From assembly GCF_000496695.1 (NCBI RefSeq), contig NZ_BAUJ01000059.1, positions 1-33,791 of the forward strand: 33,791 nucleotides of DNA, given 5' to 3'. Within the stretch, counting starts at the first letter, position 1, and the number at the start of each line of letters is the position of its first letter. Positions 10,149-20,772 of the stretch are shown piece after piece. The position numbers were made by a program, and so were the translations under genes. The notes beneath the pieces were generated by a model that was given only the letters and a program-made list of their open reading frames with translations, was not told the DNA's origin and did not search any database. This DNA is from Vibrio halioticoli NBRC 102217. Lineage in GTDB: Bacteria; Pseudomonadota; Gammaproteobacteria; Enterobacterales; Vibrionaceae.

Positions 10149-11129
10149 ATGCGTAAGTTAATGATCCCAGTATTGGTGGTTGCACTAGCACTGATGCTAA
10201 TGTCGGTATTTGTGGTCCCTGAAGGTGAGCGCGGTATCGTTGTTCGATTTGGTCGTATCTTAAAAGATAACAATGATATTTCTCGTATCTACGAGCCAGG
10301 TCTGCACTTCAAAATGCCTTTGTTTGATAACGTTAAGCGTCTAGACGCACGTATTCAAACTATGGATGGTCGTTCTGACCGTTTCGTAACGTCAGAGAAA
10401 AAAGACGTTATCATTGATTCGTACGTGAAATGGCGTATCGAAGACTTTGGTCAATACTACCTAGCAACAGGTGGCGGTAACGCACTGACTGCACAGGCGC
10501 TGTTAGAGCGTAAAGTGACTGACGTGCTTCGTGCTGAAATCGGTTCTCGTGAAATCAAACAGATTGTATCGGGTCCTCGTAACAAAGCCGTGTTACCTGA
10601 CGAGTCAGAGCTAGACGATACAGTTTCTGAAGCAGCACGTGCTGCGGTAGAGATTGATGGTGAGCGTGACAAGATCATGTCTGTAGTACTCGACGATACT
10701 CGTCAAAGTGCGATGGATGATTTAGGTGTTCGCGTGGTTGATTTCCGAATGAAGAAAATCAACCTACCGGATGAAATCTCTGAATCTATCTACCGTCGTA
10801 TGCGTGCTGAGCGTGAATCAGTTGCACGTAAGCACCGTTCTCAAGGTCGTGAGAAGGCTGAGATTATCCGTGCTCAAGCTGAGCTAGAAGTGGCAACAGT
10901 TCTAGCTGAAGCTGACCGTACTGCTCGTGTTACTCGTGGTGATGCAGACGCTAAAGCGGCTAAGATCTATTCTGATACTTACAGTAAAGATCCTGAGTTC
11001 TATAGCTTTGTTCGTTCATTGCATGCGTATGAGAAATCTTTCTCTGAGAAAGGGGACATCATGGTTCTCGATCCTAAGAGTGACTTCTTCCGCTTCATGA
11101 ATGATTCAAACGGCGCACCAAAGAAGTAA
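10149..11129 (+). CDS. hflC: FtsH protease modulator HflC
   Basis: Partner of HflK in the periplasm-facing membrane complex that regulates FtsH. The 326 residues start with a membrane helix or signal anchor (about 4-24), then the SPFH domain beginning GERGIVVRFGRI and a helical C-terminal part ending in a region rich in Ala and charged residues (REKAEIIRAQAELEVATVLAEADR). Length matches the family. A strong intrinsic terminator follows immediately, closing the hfl transcription unit. Confidence 0.97.
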   Translation: MRKLMIPVLVVALALMLMSVFVVPEGERGIVVRFGRILKDNNDISRIYEPGLHFKMPLFDNVKRLDARIQTMDGRSDRFVTSEKKDVIIDSYVKWRIEDFGQYYLATGGGNALTAQALLERKVTDVLRAEIGSREIKQIVSGPRNKAVLPDESELDDTVSEAARAAVEIDGERDKIMSVVLDDTRQSAMDDLGVRVVDFRMKKINLPDEISESIYRRMRAERESVARKHRSQGREKAEIIRAQAELEVATVLAEADRTARVTRGDADAKAAKIYSDTYSKDPEFYSFVRSLHAYEKSFSEKGDIMVLDPKSDFFRFMNDSNGAPKK

Positions 11130-11147
11130 ACTAGATTAAAGTATTAC

Positions 11148-11174
11148 AAAGGCTCCTGTTTAGGAGCCTTTTTT
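11148..11174 (+). terminator. intrinsic terminator after hflC
   Basis: The stem GGCTCC (11151-11156) pairs with GGAGCC (11163-11168) around a 6-base loop, extended by flanking A:T pairs and ending in a run of six T. Confidence 0.93.
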
Positions 11175-11195
11175 GTTGATAGAGGAATAGGCGTA

Positions 11196-11381
11196 ATGTC
11201 GCAAGGAATTTGGATAGCCATTGGCTTAGTGTTGGTTTTAGAAGGCTTAGGTCCGCTGTTAGCACCTAATGCATGGCGAAAAATGATGGCACAAATGAGC
11301 CAACAGCCAGATAACCAGTTACGTAGGTTGGGCGGTTGTTTAGTCGTTGCTGGAGCTGTGATCACTTTTATGTTGCTGTAA
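11196..11381 (+). CDS. yjeT: YjeT-family (DUF2065) small membrane protein
   Basis: A 61-residue protein with two hydrophobic segments (about 4-22 and 43-61) joined by a polar stretch containing PNAWRKMMAQMSQQPDNQLRR. This is the pattern of the DUF2065/YjeT family, and the gene sits between hflC and purA as in E. coli. Function is unknown. AGAGGAATAG precedes the ATG at suitable spacing. It lies behind the hflC terminator, so it depends on read-through or on its own promoter. Confidence 0.9.
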   Translation: MSQGIWIAIGLVLVLEGLGPLLAPNAWRKMMAQMSQQPDNQLRRLGGCLVVAGAVITFMLL

Positions 11382-11498
11382 AGGTGGGCAACTTAGGGTT
11401 TTACACTGAACTTAATTTGAATATCTCTAATTATTTTATAGCGAGTGCTTAAAAAATGACTGCAAATTTAATTTTTCGGTGCTAAAATCCTTTTTTAA

Positions 11499-12833
<1,335 letters not shown>

Positions 12834-12860
12834 TCATTAAATGATTGACCTTAAATAAAA

Positions 12861-12884
12861 AAACCGGCTTTCGCCGGTTTTTTT
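12861..12884. terminator. bidirectional terminator between purA and hmp
   Basis: AAACCGGC (12861-12868) and GCCGGTTT (12873-12880) form a perfect 8-bp stem around TTTC. A T-run follows on the plus strand and an A-run precedes it, so it can serve convergent purA and hmp. Confidence 0.93.
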
Positions 12885-12901
12885 GTGATTGGTATAATGG
12901 A

Positions 12902-14086
12902 TTAAAGCACTTTATGTGGACCGAAACACTCGTAGTGAAGTTGGTCTTTATCAAAGCCAAGTTTAACCAATTGTTCTGCTGCAAATTGCATGAAAGGAAC
13001 AGGACCACAGAAATACACTTCGGCATTGCTTGGTAGTTGTTGTTGGTTTAGCTGAGACAGATCAATCAAGCCTTCAAATTGGAAATCTTCTGCTTGTTTA
13101 TCACTTTCTAGTGGTGCGCGGTACCAAGTGAACTGCTGTAGATTGCTGTGTTTGTTACACAGTTCAGTGACGTGATCTTTAAAAGCGTGTTGTTCGCCAT
13201 TTTCAGCCGCATGTAACCAAGTCACTGCTTTATCAGAACCTTGCAGTGCTTCTAGCATAGATAGCATAGGGGTAAGGCCAACACCGGCAGAAACCAGTAC
13301 CATAGGTTTATCTGATTGGGCTTGCAAGAAGAAGTCACCCGCCGGTGGCGCGACTTTAATGATGTCACCTTGTTGTAGGTCATCATGTAAGAAGTTAGAC
13401 ACTCGTCCTTCGCCATCACGTTTTACTGAGATACGGTAAGTTTTGCCATTTGGCGCAGCAGAAAGGCTGTATTGACGAATTTCTTGGTTTTCAAATTTCT
13501 CAGTATTGATGTAAATACCTAGGTATTGTCCAGGATTGAAATCCATTACCGCTTTGCCATCAGTAGGCTGTAGTACAAAGCTAGTAATAACTGAACTCTC
13601 TTGCGTTTTTTCGATAACTTCGAAATCTCTCAGTCCACGCCAACCGCCAGTGTGTTGTTCGTTATCAACATAAATGTCTTCTTCACGTTGAATAAAGATA
13701 TTCGCTAATACGCCGTACGCTTCACCCCAAGCATCTAGCACTTCTTGACCAGGAGAAAAAAGTTCATCAATCGTTGCTAGAAGGTGGCCACCAACAATGT
13801 TGTATTGTTCTGCCGTGATCATAAAGCTAGTGTGTTTTTGTGCAATTTTTTCTACTACAGGTAATAGAGCACCGAGATTATCAATATTAGCTGCGTAACC
13901 ACAAATGGCATTGAATAGCGCTTCTCTTTGATCGCCATTGCGTTGGTTACTCATGTTGAATACATCTTTTAACTCTGGATTGTGAGCAAACATACGGTCA
14001 TAGAAATGAGCGGTTAATTTAGGGCCAGTTTCTGCTAGAAGAGGAGCAGTGGCTTTAACTGTATCGATCGTCTTTTGTTCCAACAT
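12902..14086 (-). CDS. hmp: flavohemoprotein Hmp, nitric oxide dioxygenase
   Basis: Converts NO and O2 to nitrate using NAD(P)H. Counted from the ATG at 14086 it has 394 residues, the normal length; a start at 14122 would add 12 residues unlike the family and run through the operator. The globin domain (about 1-138) has Tyr29 and the heme ligand His85 (QKHTS). The FAD domain carries RQYSLS and the NAD domain [13 protein letters not shown]; the protein ends [10 protein letters not shown] as in close homologues. It is divergent from nsrR, whose product represses hmp in other gammaproteobacteria. Confidence 0.97.
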   Translation of the reverse strand: MLEQKTIDTVKATAPLLAETGPKLTAHFYDRMFAHNPELKDVFNMSNQRNGDQREALFNAICGYAANIDNLGALLPVVEKIAQKHTSFMITAEQYNIVGGHLLATIDELFSPGQEVLDAWGEAYGVLANIFIQREEDIYVDNEQHTGGWRGLRDFEVIEKTQESSVITSFVLQPTDGKAVMDFNPGQYLGIYINTEKFENQEIRQYSLSAAPNGKTYRISVKRDGEGRVSNFLHDDLQQGDIIKVAPPAGDFFLQAQSDKPMVLVSAGVGLTPMLSMLEALQGSDKAVTWLHAAENGEQHAFKDHVTELCNKHSNLQQFTWYRAPLESDKQAEDFQFEGLIDLSQLNQQQLPSNAEVYFCGPVPFMQFAAEQLVKLGFDKDQLHYECFGPHKVL

Positions 14087-14102
14087 CTTAGTATTCCATT
14101 TA

Positions 14103-14125
14103 AAGGTGTATTTTATATTCATGTT
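14103..14125. promoter_or_regulatory. NsrR operator between hmp and nsrR
   Basis: The dyad AAGGTGTATTT, one base, then ATATTCATGTT, matches the 11-1-11 NsrR consensus (AAGATGYATTT and AAATRCATCTT) at about 10/11 and 8/11 positions. A second, half-site-like AAAATGTATAT is at 14137-14147. The site lies 17 bases upstream of the hmp start codon, where repressor would block hmp transcription. Divergent nsrR may be autoregulated through the second half-site. Confidence 0.72.
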
Positions 14126-14195
14126 CAGTGTTGTATAAAATGTATATTAAAGTCAACAAAAGAATTACACTGTGAGGTTGATACGGAGTACCACT

Positions 14196-14621
14196 ATGCA
14201 AATTACTAGCTTTACTGACTATGCGATACGAACACTTATTTATTTGGCTGCCCTTAAAAAGGATGAGCTTACTAATATCACTCAAGTGAGTGAGGTATTC
14301 GATATTTCACGTAACCACATGGTTAAAATCGTGAATAAGCTAGGACAGAAGGGATTTATTGAAACGATTCGCGGTAAGAATGGTGGTATTAGACTTAATA
14401 AGCCAGCCAATGAGATAAATATTGGTGATGTCATTCGTGAATTAGAGCCGATGAAGGTCATCAATTGTGCTCCGGAATTTTGTCATATCACTCCGGCTTG
14501 CCGTCTTAAAAGTTACCTGCACAAAGCCAAAGAGGCTTTTTTAGCAGAGTTGGATAAATGTTATCTAGACGACTTAGTTGATAATAATTCCGATTTGATG
14601 ATTCTTTTGTCGAAAGGATAG
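14196..14621 (+). CDS. nsrR: nitric oxide-sensing transcriptional repressor NsrR
   Basis: Rrf2-family winged-helix repressor whose iron-sulfur cluster is nitrosylated by NO. From the ATG at 14196, preceded by CGGAG, it has 141 residues, equal to E. coli NsrR. The cluster cysteines C91, C96 and C102 are present ([15 protein letters not shown]), as is Asp8, a proposed fourth ligand. The helix-turn-helix covers about residues 28-50. An upstream in-frame GTG at 14172 would add 8 residues and is unlikely. It is followed by rnr and rlmB as in enterobacteria, but here has hmp as its divergent neighbour. Confidence 0.95.
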   Translation: MQITSFTDYAIRTLIYLAALKKDELTNITQVSEVFDISRNHMVKIVNKLGQKGFIETIRGKNGGIRLNKPANEINIGDVIRELEPMKVINCAPEFCHITPACRLKSYLHKAKEAFLAELDKCYLDDLVDNNSDLMILLSKG

Positions 14622-14710
14622 ACCCATAACCGAGTTATTTTACTAATTGTTAAAGCATTTTTTCCTTGTGGCGCATTACTAGAATATACTTTACTTAATT
14701 ATTCTATTTA

Positions 14711-17182
14711 ATGAGCACGCCCATGTCCGATTCTAAATCTCTTGACCCCCATGCAGATCGAGAGGCTAAAAATTACGAGAACCCAGTACCAAGCAGAGAG
14801 TTTCTTTTAAGCTTTCTCGAGAGTGCGGGGGTGCCAATGAATCGCAACGATCTATTCACCGCTCTTGAACTGGCCGGTGAAGATCAATATGAAGGCTTAC
14901 GTCGCCGATTAAACGCTATGTTGCGTGATGGTCAGTTAGTCTTCACTCGCCGTCAATGTTACGCCCTTCCTGATAAACTCGAAATGATCAAAGGTTATGT
15001 CATCGGTCATAAAGATGGCTTTGGCTGGGTGCGTCCTGAAGGCGTTATCGGCAAAGAGCAGGACTTAGTTCTACCATTTCATCAAATGCGTAGCATCATC
15101 CACGGTGACTATGTACTAGCGCAACAATCAGGCACGGATAAACGCGGCCGCAAAGAAGCCAGAATTGTTCGCGTACTTGAAGAGCGAGCAATGAAAATTG
15201 TTGGGCGCTTCTTCCTTGAGTTTGGTCATGCTTATGTAGTGGCTGATGACTCTAGAATTCATCACGATATTCTTATTCCTAAAGAGCACCGAATGGGCGC
15301 TCGAATGGGGAACGTTGTCGTAATTGAAGTCACTGATCGCGGTAATCGTTCTCGCGGAATGTCAGGTAAAGTGGTTGAAGTGTTAGGTGAAAACCTAGCG
15401 CCGGGCATGGAAACTCAAATTGCCATCCGTACTCATCAAATCCCTAATGAATGGCCAGAAGAAGTTACCAAGCAAATAGCCTCTCTTGCAGAAGAGGTTC
15501 CAGAAGAAGCGAAAAAAGGTCGGGTAGATCTTCGAGAGTTACCATTAGTGACTATTGATGGTGAAGATGCGCGTGACTTTGATGATGCGGTTTATTGTGA
15601 AAAGAAAAAAAGCGGTGGCTGGCGTTTATGGGTCGCTATTGCCGATGTGAGTTACTACGTGCGCCCAGATTCTGCGCTAGATAAAGAAGCGATTAATCGC
15701 GGTAACTCAGTGTATTTCCCATCTCAGGTTGTACCTATGCTACCTGAAGTGTTGTCGAATGGTTTATGTTCGCTTAATCCACAAGTCGACCGCTTGTGTA
15801 TGGTGTGTGAGATGACCGTCTCTGAAAGCGGTAAGCTTTCTGGTTACAAGCATTATGAAGCGGTAATGAACTCTCACGCGCGTTTAACCTACAACAAGGT
15901 CAACGATATTCTGAATGGCGACCAAGAGTTAAATCAACGCTATGAGACGTTAGTTCCACATCTGCAAGAACTGCATAATATGTATCGCACTCTTAAACAG
16001 TCGCGTGACCTGCGTGGTGCGATTGAGTTTGAAACGGTCGAAACCAAATTCATCTTTAATGCTGATAGAAAAATTGATCGCATTGAACCTGTGGTACGTA
16101 ACGATGCGCACAAACTGATTGAAGAGTGCATGATCTTAGCAAATATTGCTTCTGCTTCTTTAGTTGAAAAACTCAAAGAGCCTGCGTTGTACCGAGTGCA
16201 TGAAACTCCGGGTGAACAGCGTTTAGTTGGCTTTAAAGACTTCCTGAGTGAGCTTGGCTTAACCTTGAATGGTGGTTTAGCACCATCCCCAACAGATTAT
16301 GCCGATCTCATGCACATCGTCACTCAGCGTCCGGATAAAGAGCTTATTCAAACAATGCTACTACGCTCGATGAAACAAGCTGTGTATAATCCAGACAACG
16401 CCGGCCACTTTGGCTTGGCTCTGAAGCGTTACGCACACTTTACCTCACCGATTCGTCGCTATCCTGACTTGCTATTGCACCGTGCAATTAAGTACCTCAT
16501 TGCCAAGCAAGAAGGGCGCAATACCGACCGTTGGACACCAACGGGGGGTTACCATTACTCATTTGATGATATGGATGTGTTTGGTGAGCAATGCTCAATG
16601 ACTGAGCGTCGCGCCGATGATGCGACTCGCGATGTGACTGATTGGCTCAAATGTGAGTACATGCAAGATCACGTCGGTGAAGAGCTAGACGGTGTGATTG
16701 CCAATGTGACGGGTTTTGGATTCTTTGTCCGATTAACAGAGCTGCACATTGACGGATTGGTGCACATATCAACATTAGCTAATGACTATTATCGCTATGA
16801 TGCGATCAGTCAGCGTTTAGTGGGTGAAAGCTCTGGGCAAATTTATCGCCTTGGTGACACGGTAAAAGTGAAAGTATTAGCGGTTAATTTGAACGACAAG
16901 CAAATTGACTTTGAAATGGTGGGTAGCCAACGCACTCCAAGAGGCAAAGGCAAAACCGCCAAGAAACGTTTAGTTGAAGATGCTAAGCGTTTTGATGATA
17001 AGAAAAAATCAGGCTCGTCAGAGGGAAGACGCTCTAGACGTGCCAAAGCTAAGGTTGAACCAACCGTTCGCCCTGATGGCAGTAAGGACAGTGCGCCTGC
17101 ACCTAAAAAGCCAAAATCAAACAAAGCGAAGAAAAACAAAGCTCGTGGCAAAAAGAATACAGCTCGCGCCCCTAAGAAATAA
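14711..17182 (+). CDS. rnr: ribonuclease R
   Basis: Processive 3'-5' exoribonuclease that degrades structured RNA and acts in RNA quality control. The 823 residues contain an N-terminal helix-turn-helix, two cold-shock domains (about 85-245), the RNB catalytic domain (about 265-595) with magnesium-binding D283, D289, D291 and D292 in [11 protein letters not shown], an S1 domain (about 650-735) and a strongly basic Lys/Arg-rich tail (about 740-823). The start could also be the ATG at 14723; neither has a good ribosome-binding site. rlmB begins 13 bases downstream. Confidence 0.97.
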   Translation: MSTPMSDSKSLDPHADREAKNYENPVPSREFLLSFLESAGVPMNRNDLFTALELAGEDQYEGLRRRLNAMLRDGQLVFTRRQCYALPDKLEMIKGYVIGHKDGFGWVRPEGVIGKEQDLVLPFHQMRSIIHGDYVLAQQSGTDKRGRKEARIVRVLEERAMKIVGRFFLEFGHAYVVADDSRIHHDILIPKEHRMGARMGNVVVIEVTDRGNRSRGMSGKVVEVLGENLAPGMETQIAIRTHQIPNEWPEEVTKQIASLAEEVPEEAKKGRVDLRELPLVTIDGEDARDFDDAVYCEKKKSGGWRLWVAIADVSYYVRPDSALDKEAINRGNSVYFPSQVVPMLPEVLSNGLCSLNPQVDRLCMVCEMTVSESGKLSGYKHYEAVMNSHARLTYNKVNDILNGDQELNQRYETLVPHLQELHNMYRTLKQSRDLRGAIEFETVETKFIFNADRKIDRIEPVVRNDAHKLIEECMILANIASASLVEKLKEPALYRVHETPGEQRLVGFKDFLSELGLTLNGGLAPSPTDYADLMHIVTQRPDKELIQTMLLRSMKQAVYNPDNAGHFGLALKRYAHFTSPIRRYPDLLLHRAIKYLIAKQEGRNTDRWTPTGGYHYSFDDMDVFGEQCSMTERRADDATRDVTDWLKCEYMQDHVGEELDGVIANVTGFGFFVRLTELHIDGLVHISTLANDYYRYDAISQRLVGESSGQIYRLGDTVKVKVLAVNLNDKQIDFEMVGSQRTPRGKGKTAKKRLVEDAKRFDDKKKSGSSEGRRSRRAKAKVEPTVRPDGSKDSAPAPKKPKSNKAKKNKARGKKNTARAPKK

Positions 17183-17195
17183 GAGAAGCAATTAA

Positions 17196-17933
17196 ATGAG
17201 TAACGAATATATTTATGGCATCCATGCAGTGAAAGCTGTGTTGGAAAAAGATCCTGTACGTTTTATTGAAGTATTTGTTTTAAAGGGGCGTCAGGACGAC
17301 CGTTTGTTACCTTTAATCAATCTATTGCAATCTTACGGTGTTTCTATCCAACAAATGGGTCGCAAAGCACTGGATGACAAAGCAAAAGGTGCAAACCATC
17401 AAGGTATTATAGGACGTGTTAAAGCGGCCAAAGCCTTGAATGAAAATGACCTAGATACCATTTTGGCTGCTGAGCAAAATCCACTACTGCTGATTTTGGA
17501 TGGCGTAACCGATCCGCACAACCTTGGCGCATGTCTACGTAATGCTGACGCGGCCGGTGTCGCCGCTGTCATCGTTCCAAAAGACAAGTCTGCACCATTA
17601 ACCGCGACAGTAAGCAAAGTTGCTTGTGGCGCGGCAGAGACAGTACCTTTGATTCGTGTCACTAACCTTGCGCGCACTATGCGTCACCTACAAGAGCAAA
17701 ATGTATGGATTGTTGGTACCGCAGGCGAAGCCACTCATGATGTTTATCAAAGCAAGCTAACAGGCCCATTGGCAATTGTAATGGGAGCCGAAGGGGATGG
17801 CATGCGCCGTTTAACCCGCGAGACTTGTGATGACTTAATCAAGATCCCAATGGCCGGCTCTGTTTCTAGCTTGAACGTATCCGTTGCCTCTGGAGTATGT
17901 TTGTTTGAAGCGGTAAGACAGCGTCTAAGCTAA
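17196..17933 (+). CDS. rlmB: 23S rRNA (guanosine-2'-O)-methyltransferase RlmB
   Basis: SpoU/TrmD-class knotted methyltransferase that methylates the ribose of G2251 in 23S rRNA. The 245 residues have an N-terminal substrate-binding domain (about 1-75) and the SPOUT domain with motif 1 [12 protein letters not shown] (107-118), motif 2 [12 protein letters not shown] (195-206) and motif 3 [17 protein letters not shown] (217-233). It is coupled to rnr and ends the unit at a strong terminator. Confidence 0.97.
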   Translation: MSNEYIYGIHAVKAVLEKDPVRFIEVFVLKGRQDDRLLPLINLLQSYGVSIQQMGRKALDDKAKGANHQGIIGRVKAAKALNENDLDTILAAEQNPLLLILDGVTDPHNLGACLRNADAAGVAAVIVPKDKSAPLTATVSKVACGAAETVPLIRVTNLARTMRHLQEQNVWIVGTAGEATHDVYQSKLTGPLAIVMGAEGDGMRRLTRETCDDLIKIPMAGSVSSLNVSVASGVCLFEAVRQRLS

Positions 17934-17959
17934 TTTTGTTGTCGATAGCATTAAATGAG

Positions 17960-17984
17960 ATAGGAGCTTCGGCTCCTATTTTTG
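17960..17984 (+). terminator. intrinsic terminator after rlmB
   Basis: ATAGGAGC (17960-17967) pairs with GCTCCTAT (17972-17979) around a TTCG tetraloop and is followed by five or more T. Confidence 0.95.
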
Positions 17985-18127
17985 TGGTAACAAACGGTGG
18001 CTTGTAGCCATTTTTATACCTGTGATTTTTATTTTCATCATTTGCATATAACCTCTTTAAAATACAAAGAGTTATGAATCTAAGTGCTTGGAATAAAGGG
18101 TGAATAGTCGGACTGACAAACTATCTT

Positions 18128-18177
18128 GTGCAGAAACGGTGTTTTTGCTTGATCTTATTGAACGGTTTCTGTACTAT
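18128..18177 (+). promoter_or_regulatory. rpsF operon promoter with overlapping inverted repeat
   Basis: TTGATC (18149-18154), a 17-base spacer and TACTAT (18172-18177) make a plausible sigma-70 promoter. A 10-bp inverted repeat, GTGCAGAAAC (18128-18137) and GTTTCTGTAC (18165-18174), with one G:T pair, spans the -35 and enters the -10. The predicted start would give an mRNA leader of about 90 bases before rpsF. The gene-free stretch 17934-18274 otherwise holds only the rlmB terminator and the leader hairpin. Confidence 0.55.
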
Positions 18178-18217
18178 TTGCCGTCCTTAAAACTCGGTCA
18201 TTTATCTTTAGTTCCTT

Positions 18218-18251
18218 GCTTCCTCTGGACGACCGGGCCACTCGTGGAAGC
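18218..18251 (+). promoter_or_regulatory. candidate S6:S18 autoregulatory leader hairpin
   Basis: In the 5' leader of rpsF, GCTTCC (18218-18223) pairs with GGAAGC (18246-18251), and inside it TGG (18226-18228) pairs with CCA (18238-18240), leaving unpaired ACGACCGGG. Many bacteria carry a structured rpsF leader bound by the S6:S18 complex that mimics its 16S rRNA site. The position and the internal ACCG agree with such a motif, but I have not matched it to a covariance model. Confidence 0.5.
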
Positions 18252-18274
18252 TAATAATCCGTAAGGAGCAACAC

Positions 18275-18664
18275 ATGCGTCATTACGAAATCGTATTCAT
18301 GGTGCACCCTGATCAAAGCGAGCAAGTTGCTGGCATGATCGAGCGTTACACTGGTTCTATCAACGAAGCTGGCGGTACTGTACACCGTCTAGAAGACTGG
18401 GGTCGTCGTCAACTGGCTTACCCAATCAACAAGCTTCACAAAGCTCACTACGTTCTTATGAACGTTGAAGCTGATCAAGCTGTGATCGACGAGCTAGAAA
18501 CTGCTTTCCGTTTTAACGATGCAGTTCTACGCAACATGATCATGCGCACTAAAGGCGCTGTGACTGAGCAATCAATCATGCTTAAGCAAAAAGAAGAGCG
18601 TGCAGAGCGTGCTCCTCGTCGCGAAGAGCGTACTGAAGCTAAGCCAGAAGCATCTGCTGAGTAA
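18275..18664 (+). CDS. rpsF: 30S ribosomal protein S6
   Basis: Small-subunit protein that pairs with S18 on the 30S platform. The 129 residues start [18 protein letters not shown] and contain the [14 protein letters not shown] segment typical of S6. The tail is Glu/Arg-rich, consistent with the glutamate-modified tail of some gammaproteobacterial S6 proteins. AAGGAG at 18263-18268 supports the start. It is the first gene of the rpsF-priB-rpsR-rplI operon. Confidence 0.98.
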   Translation: MRHYEIVFMVHPDQSEQVAGMIERYTGSINEAGGTVHRLEDWGRRQLAYPINKLHKAHYVLMNVEADQAVIDELETAFRFNDAVLRNMIMRTKGAVTEQSIMLKQKEERAERAPRREERTEAKPEASAE

Positions 18665-18672
18665 TTGATTGT

Positions 18673-18975
18673 ATGACCAATCGAATGGATTTAAGCGGCA
18701 TTGTTGCTAAAGATCCTATTCGAACACGAAGCCCCTCAGGGATTTTACATTGCCAATTTTGGCTCGAGCATCGCTCAAATGTAATGGAAGCCGAGCTTCC
18801 GAGACAGGTTTACTGTCGAATGCCAGTAGTGGTGAGTGGTAAAAGGTCGCACACATTAACTCAAGAACTAGTTAAAGGCAGTTCAATCAAGGTAAGTGGC
18901 TTTGTCGCTTATCAAACAAGCCGAAACGGTTTGGGAAAATTGGTTTTACATGCCGAAGATATCACTCAAATTTAA
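18673..18975 (+). CDS. priB: primosomal replication protein PriB
   Basis: Single OB-fold, ssDNA-binding dimer that works with PriA and DnaT in replication restart. The 100 residues match PriB from start (MTNRMDLSGIVAKDP) to end (HAEDITQI). It lies 8 bases after rpsF and 16 before rpsR, the order shared by E. coli. Confidence 0.96.
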   Translation: MTNRMDLSGIVAKDPIRTRSPSGILHCQFWLEHRSNVMEAELPRQVYCRMPVVVSGKRSHTLTQELVKGSSIKVSGFVAYQTSRNGLGKLVLHAEDITQI

Positions 18976-18988
18976 GATCAGGAGATAG

Positions 18989-19219
<231 letters not shown>

Positions 19220-19252
19220 TCGGTCGGTTTATTAAGAATAGAGGATTAAATA

Positions 19253-19705
19253 ATGCAAGTTATTCTACTTGATAAAATCGGTAACCTAGGTGCACTTGGC
19301 GACACTGTTAACGTTAAATCTGGTTACGCTCGTAACTACCTTATTCCTCAAAATAAGGCAGTAATGGCTACTAAAGCAAACGTTGAAATGTTTGAAGCAC
19401 GTCGTGCTGAACTTGAAGCTAAAGTTGCTGAGCACCTAGCTGCAGCTGAAGCACGTGCTGAGAAAGTTAACTCTCTAGAAGCAGTTGTTATTGCTTCTAA
19501 AGCTGGTGACGAAGGCAAACTATTCGGTTCTATCGGTACTCGTGACATCGCTGACGCAGTTACTGCTGCTGGCGTTGAAGTTGCTAAGAGCGAAGTTCGT
19601 CTTCCAGAAGGCGCACTACGTAACACTGGTGAGTTCGAAGTAAGCGTTCAACTTCACTCTGAAGTTTTCGCTACTGTGAAACTACAAGTTGTTGCTGCAG
19701 AGTAA
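19253..19705 (+). CDS. rplI: 50S ribosomal protein L9
   Basis: Large-subunit protein with two domains joined by a long helix. The 150 residues start [19 protein letters not shown], followed by the signature [13 protein letters not shown] and an Ala/Glu-rich connecting helix (about 40-75). AGAGG precedes the start. It is last in the operon, ahead of a terminator. Confidence 0.98.
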   Translation: MQVILLDKIGNLGALGDTVNVKSGYARNYLIPQNKAVMATKANVEMFEARRAELEAKVAEHLAAAEARAEKVNSLEAVVIASKAGDEGKLFGSIGTRDIADAVTAAGVEVAKSEVRLPEGALRNTGEFEVSVQLHSEVFATVKLQVVAAE

Positions 19706-19730
19706 TTTTTTACTCTGAAGATGACTTTAA

Positions 19731-19757
19731 AACACCGGCCTTGGTCGGTGTTTTTTT
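19731..19757. terminator. terminator after rplI
   Basis: AACACCG (19731-19737) and CGGTGTT (19746-19752) form a stem around GCCTTGGT, followed by a T-run. A separate 8-bp hairpin, CAGAGTAA (19698-19705) with TTACTCTG (19710-19717), overlaps the rplI stop codon. The convergent DUF481 gene ends 22 bases further on. Confidence 0.85.
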
Positions 19758-19778
19758 ATGCCCAAAATTTGTTAAATA

Positions 19779-20549
19779 TTAGAACAAGAACAGTAGGTTA
19801 ACGGAAAACACCGAATCAGTATGGCTCAGTCCATCCGGTACTTTGTTGTGGTATTGACGGTTGTGTACCAACTTTAATGCAATATCTTCGGTAATTTCAT
19901 TAATCACTGAAATCTCAGTATCGGTTCTAGTGTTACTTTCACCTGCGACTACAGTGACATCGGTTCCTATTGATAGAGACTTAATCGGTTTCCAAACCAA
20001 AGATAAATTACCCCTGATAATTGCTTCCTGCACCGTCTCTTTCATGATGATATCGTCATCATCAATCTCTTCTAAATTAGGTTCTTGGTATCGATAACCC
20101 GGTCCCAACTCGCCTTCAATCAACAAGTGTTTGGTATTGGTTATCTGATAACCCATACCAGCAGATACGGTATAGTCAGTAAAATAGGCACTGTATTTAG
20201 AGTCGTAACCATTGAAGTTAGAATAGGCGTAGCTTTTAGGACCTAGCTTATAATCCCCCTGTAGATCATAAGTCGATTGTCGTTTGTCTTCTGCACCATC
20301 TTTATACAGTAAGTAGTATTTCCATTCTCCAGTCAGGCGATAGCGATTTTTAATGTATTCACCGCTAAGACGTGCATTGAGAGATTCGGAATCAGAATTA
20401 CCTGAATGGGCTTGATAGCCAAATTCAACTTCGCTTTTGAAGGGGGAAGGGCTTGCGATATCGGTATCAGTCAGCTCTTCCGCATGGGGTGCTGAGCACA
20501 GCAGTGATCCCAGACAAAATAGCAATTTTTTTGACACAAAATACCTCAA
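19779..20549 (-). CDS. DUF481-family outer-membrane beta-barrel protein
   Basis: A 256-residue protein with a signal peptide (about 1-23, ending PHA-EE), then alternating polar and hydrophobic strands rich in Tyr, and a C-terminal Phe (LLFLF) typical of barrels inserted by the BAM machinery. The N-terminal EVEFGYQAHSGNSDSESLNARLSGEY fits the DUF481 (YdiY-like) pattern. Function is unknown. An acidic EEIDDDDIIM patch near residues 160-169 is probably an extracellular loop. It lies between rplI and dnaB, transcribed against both. Confidence 0.82.
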   Translation of the reverse strand: MRYFVSKKLLFCLGSLLCSAPHAEELTDTDIASPSPFKSEVEFGYQAHSGNSDSESLNARLSGEYIKNRYRLTGEWKYYLLYKDGAEDKRQSTYDLQGDYKLGPKSYAYSNFNGYDSKYSAYFTDYTVSAGMGYQITNTKHLLIEGELGPGYRYQEPNLEEIDDDDIIMKETVQEAIIRGNLSLVWKPIKSLSIGTDVTVVAGESNTRTDTEISVINEITEDIALKLVHNRQYHNKVPDGLSHTDSVFSVNLLFLF

Positions 20550-20733
20550 ACTAAAATATTGCTTATGAATTGTACTTAAACCTACTAAAAATACGTCAAG
20601 ATGAGGTAAACAATGATAGACGTTTATGCACTTTCTATCCTAATGATATCTTTCTTAAAGTTGCAAATAATAGTGTCTATTTTTATGACCTCATCTATTA
20701 AAAATAATTTTCTAAACAGATCATGTTTAGCAT

Positions 20734-20742
20734 TGGTATAAT
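20734..20742 (+). promoter_or_regulatory. extended -10 promoter of dnaB
   Basis: TGGTATAAT carries the TGn extension next to a perfect TATAAT hexamer, with no good -35. It lies 31 bases before the dnaB start. The rest of 20550-20733 is AT-rich and shows no other clear site. Confidence 0.55.
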
Positions 20743-20772
20743 GCAAAGAATAGAAGGTCACTGAGCACATCC

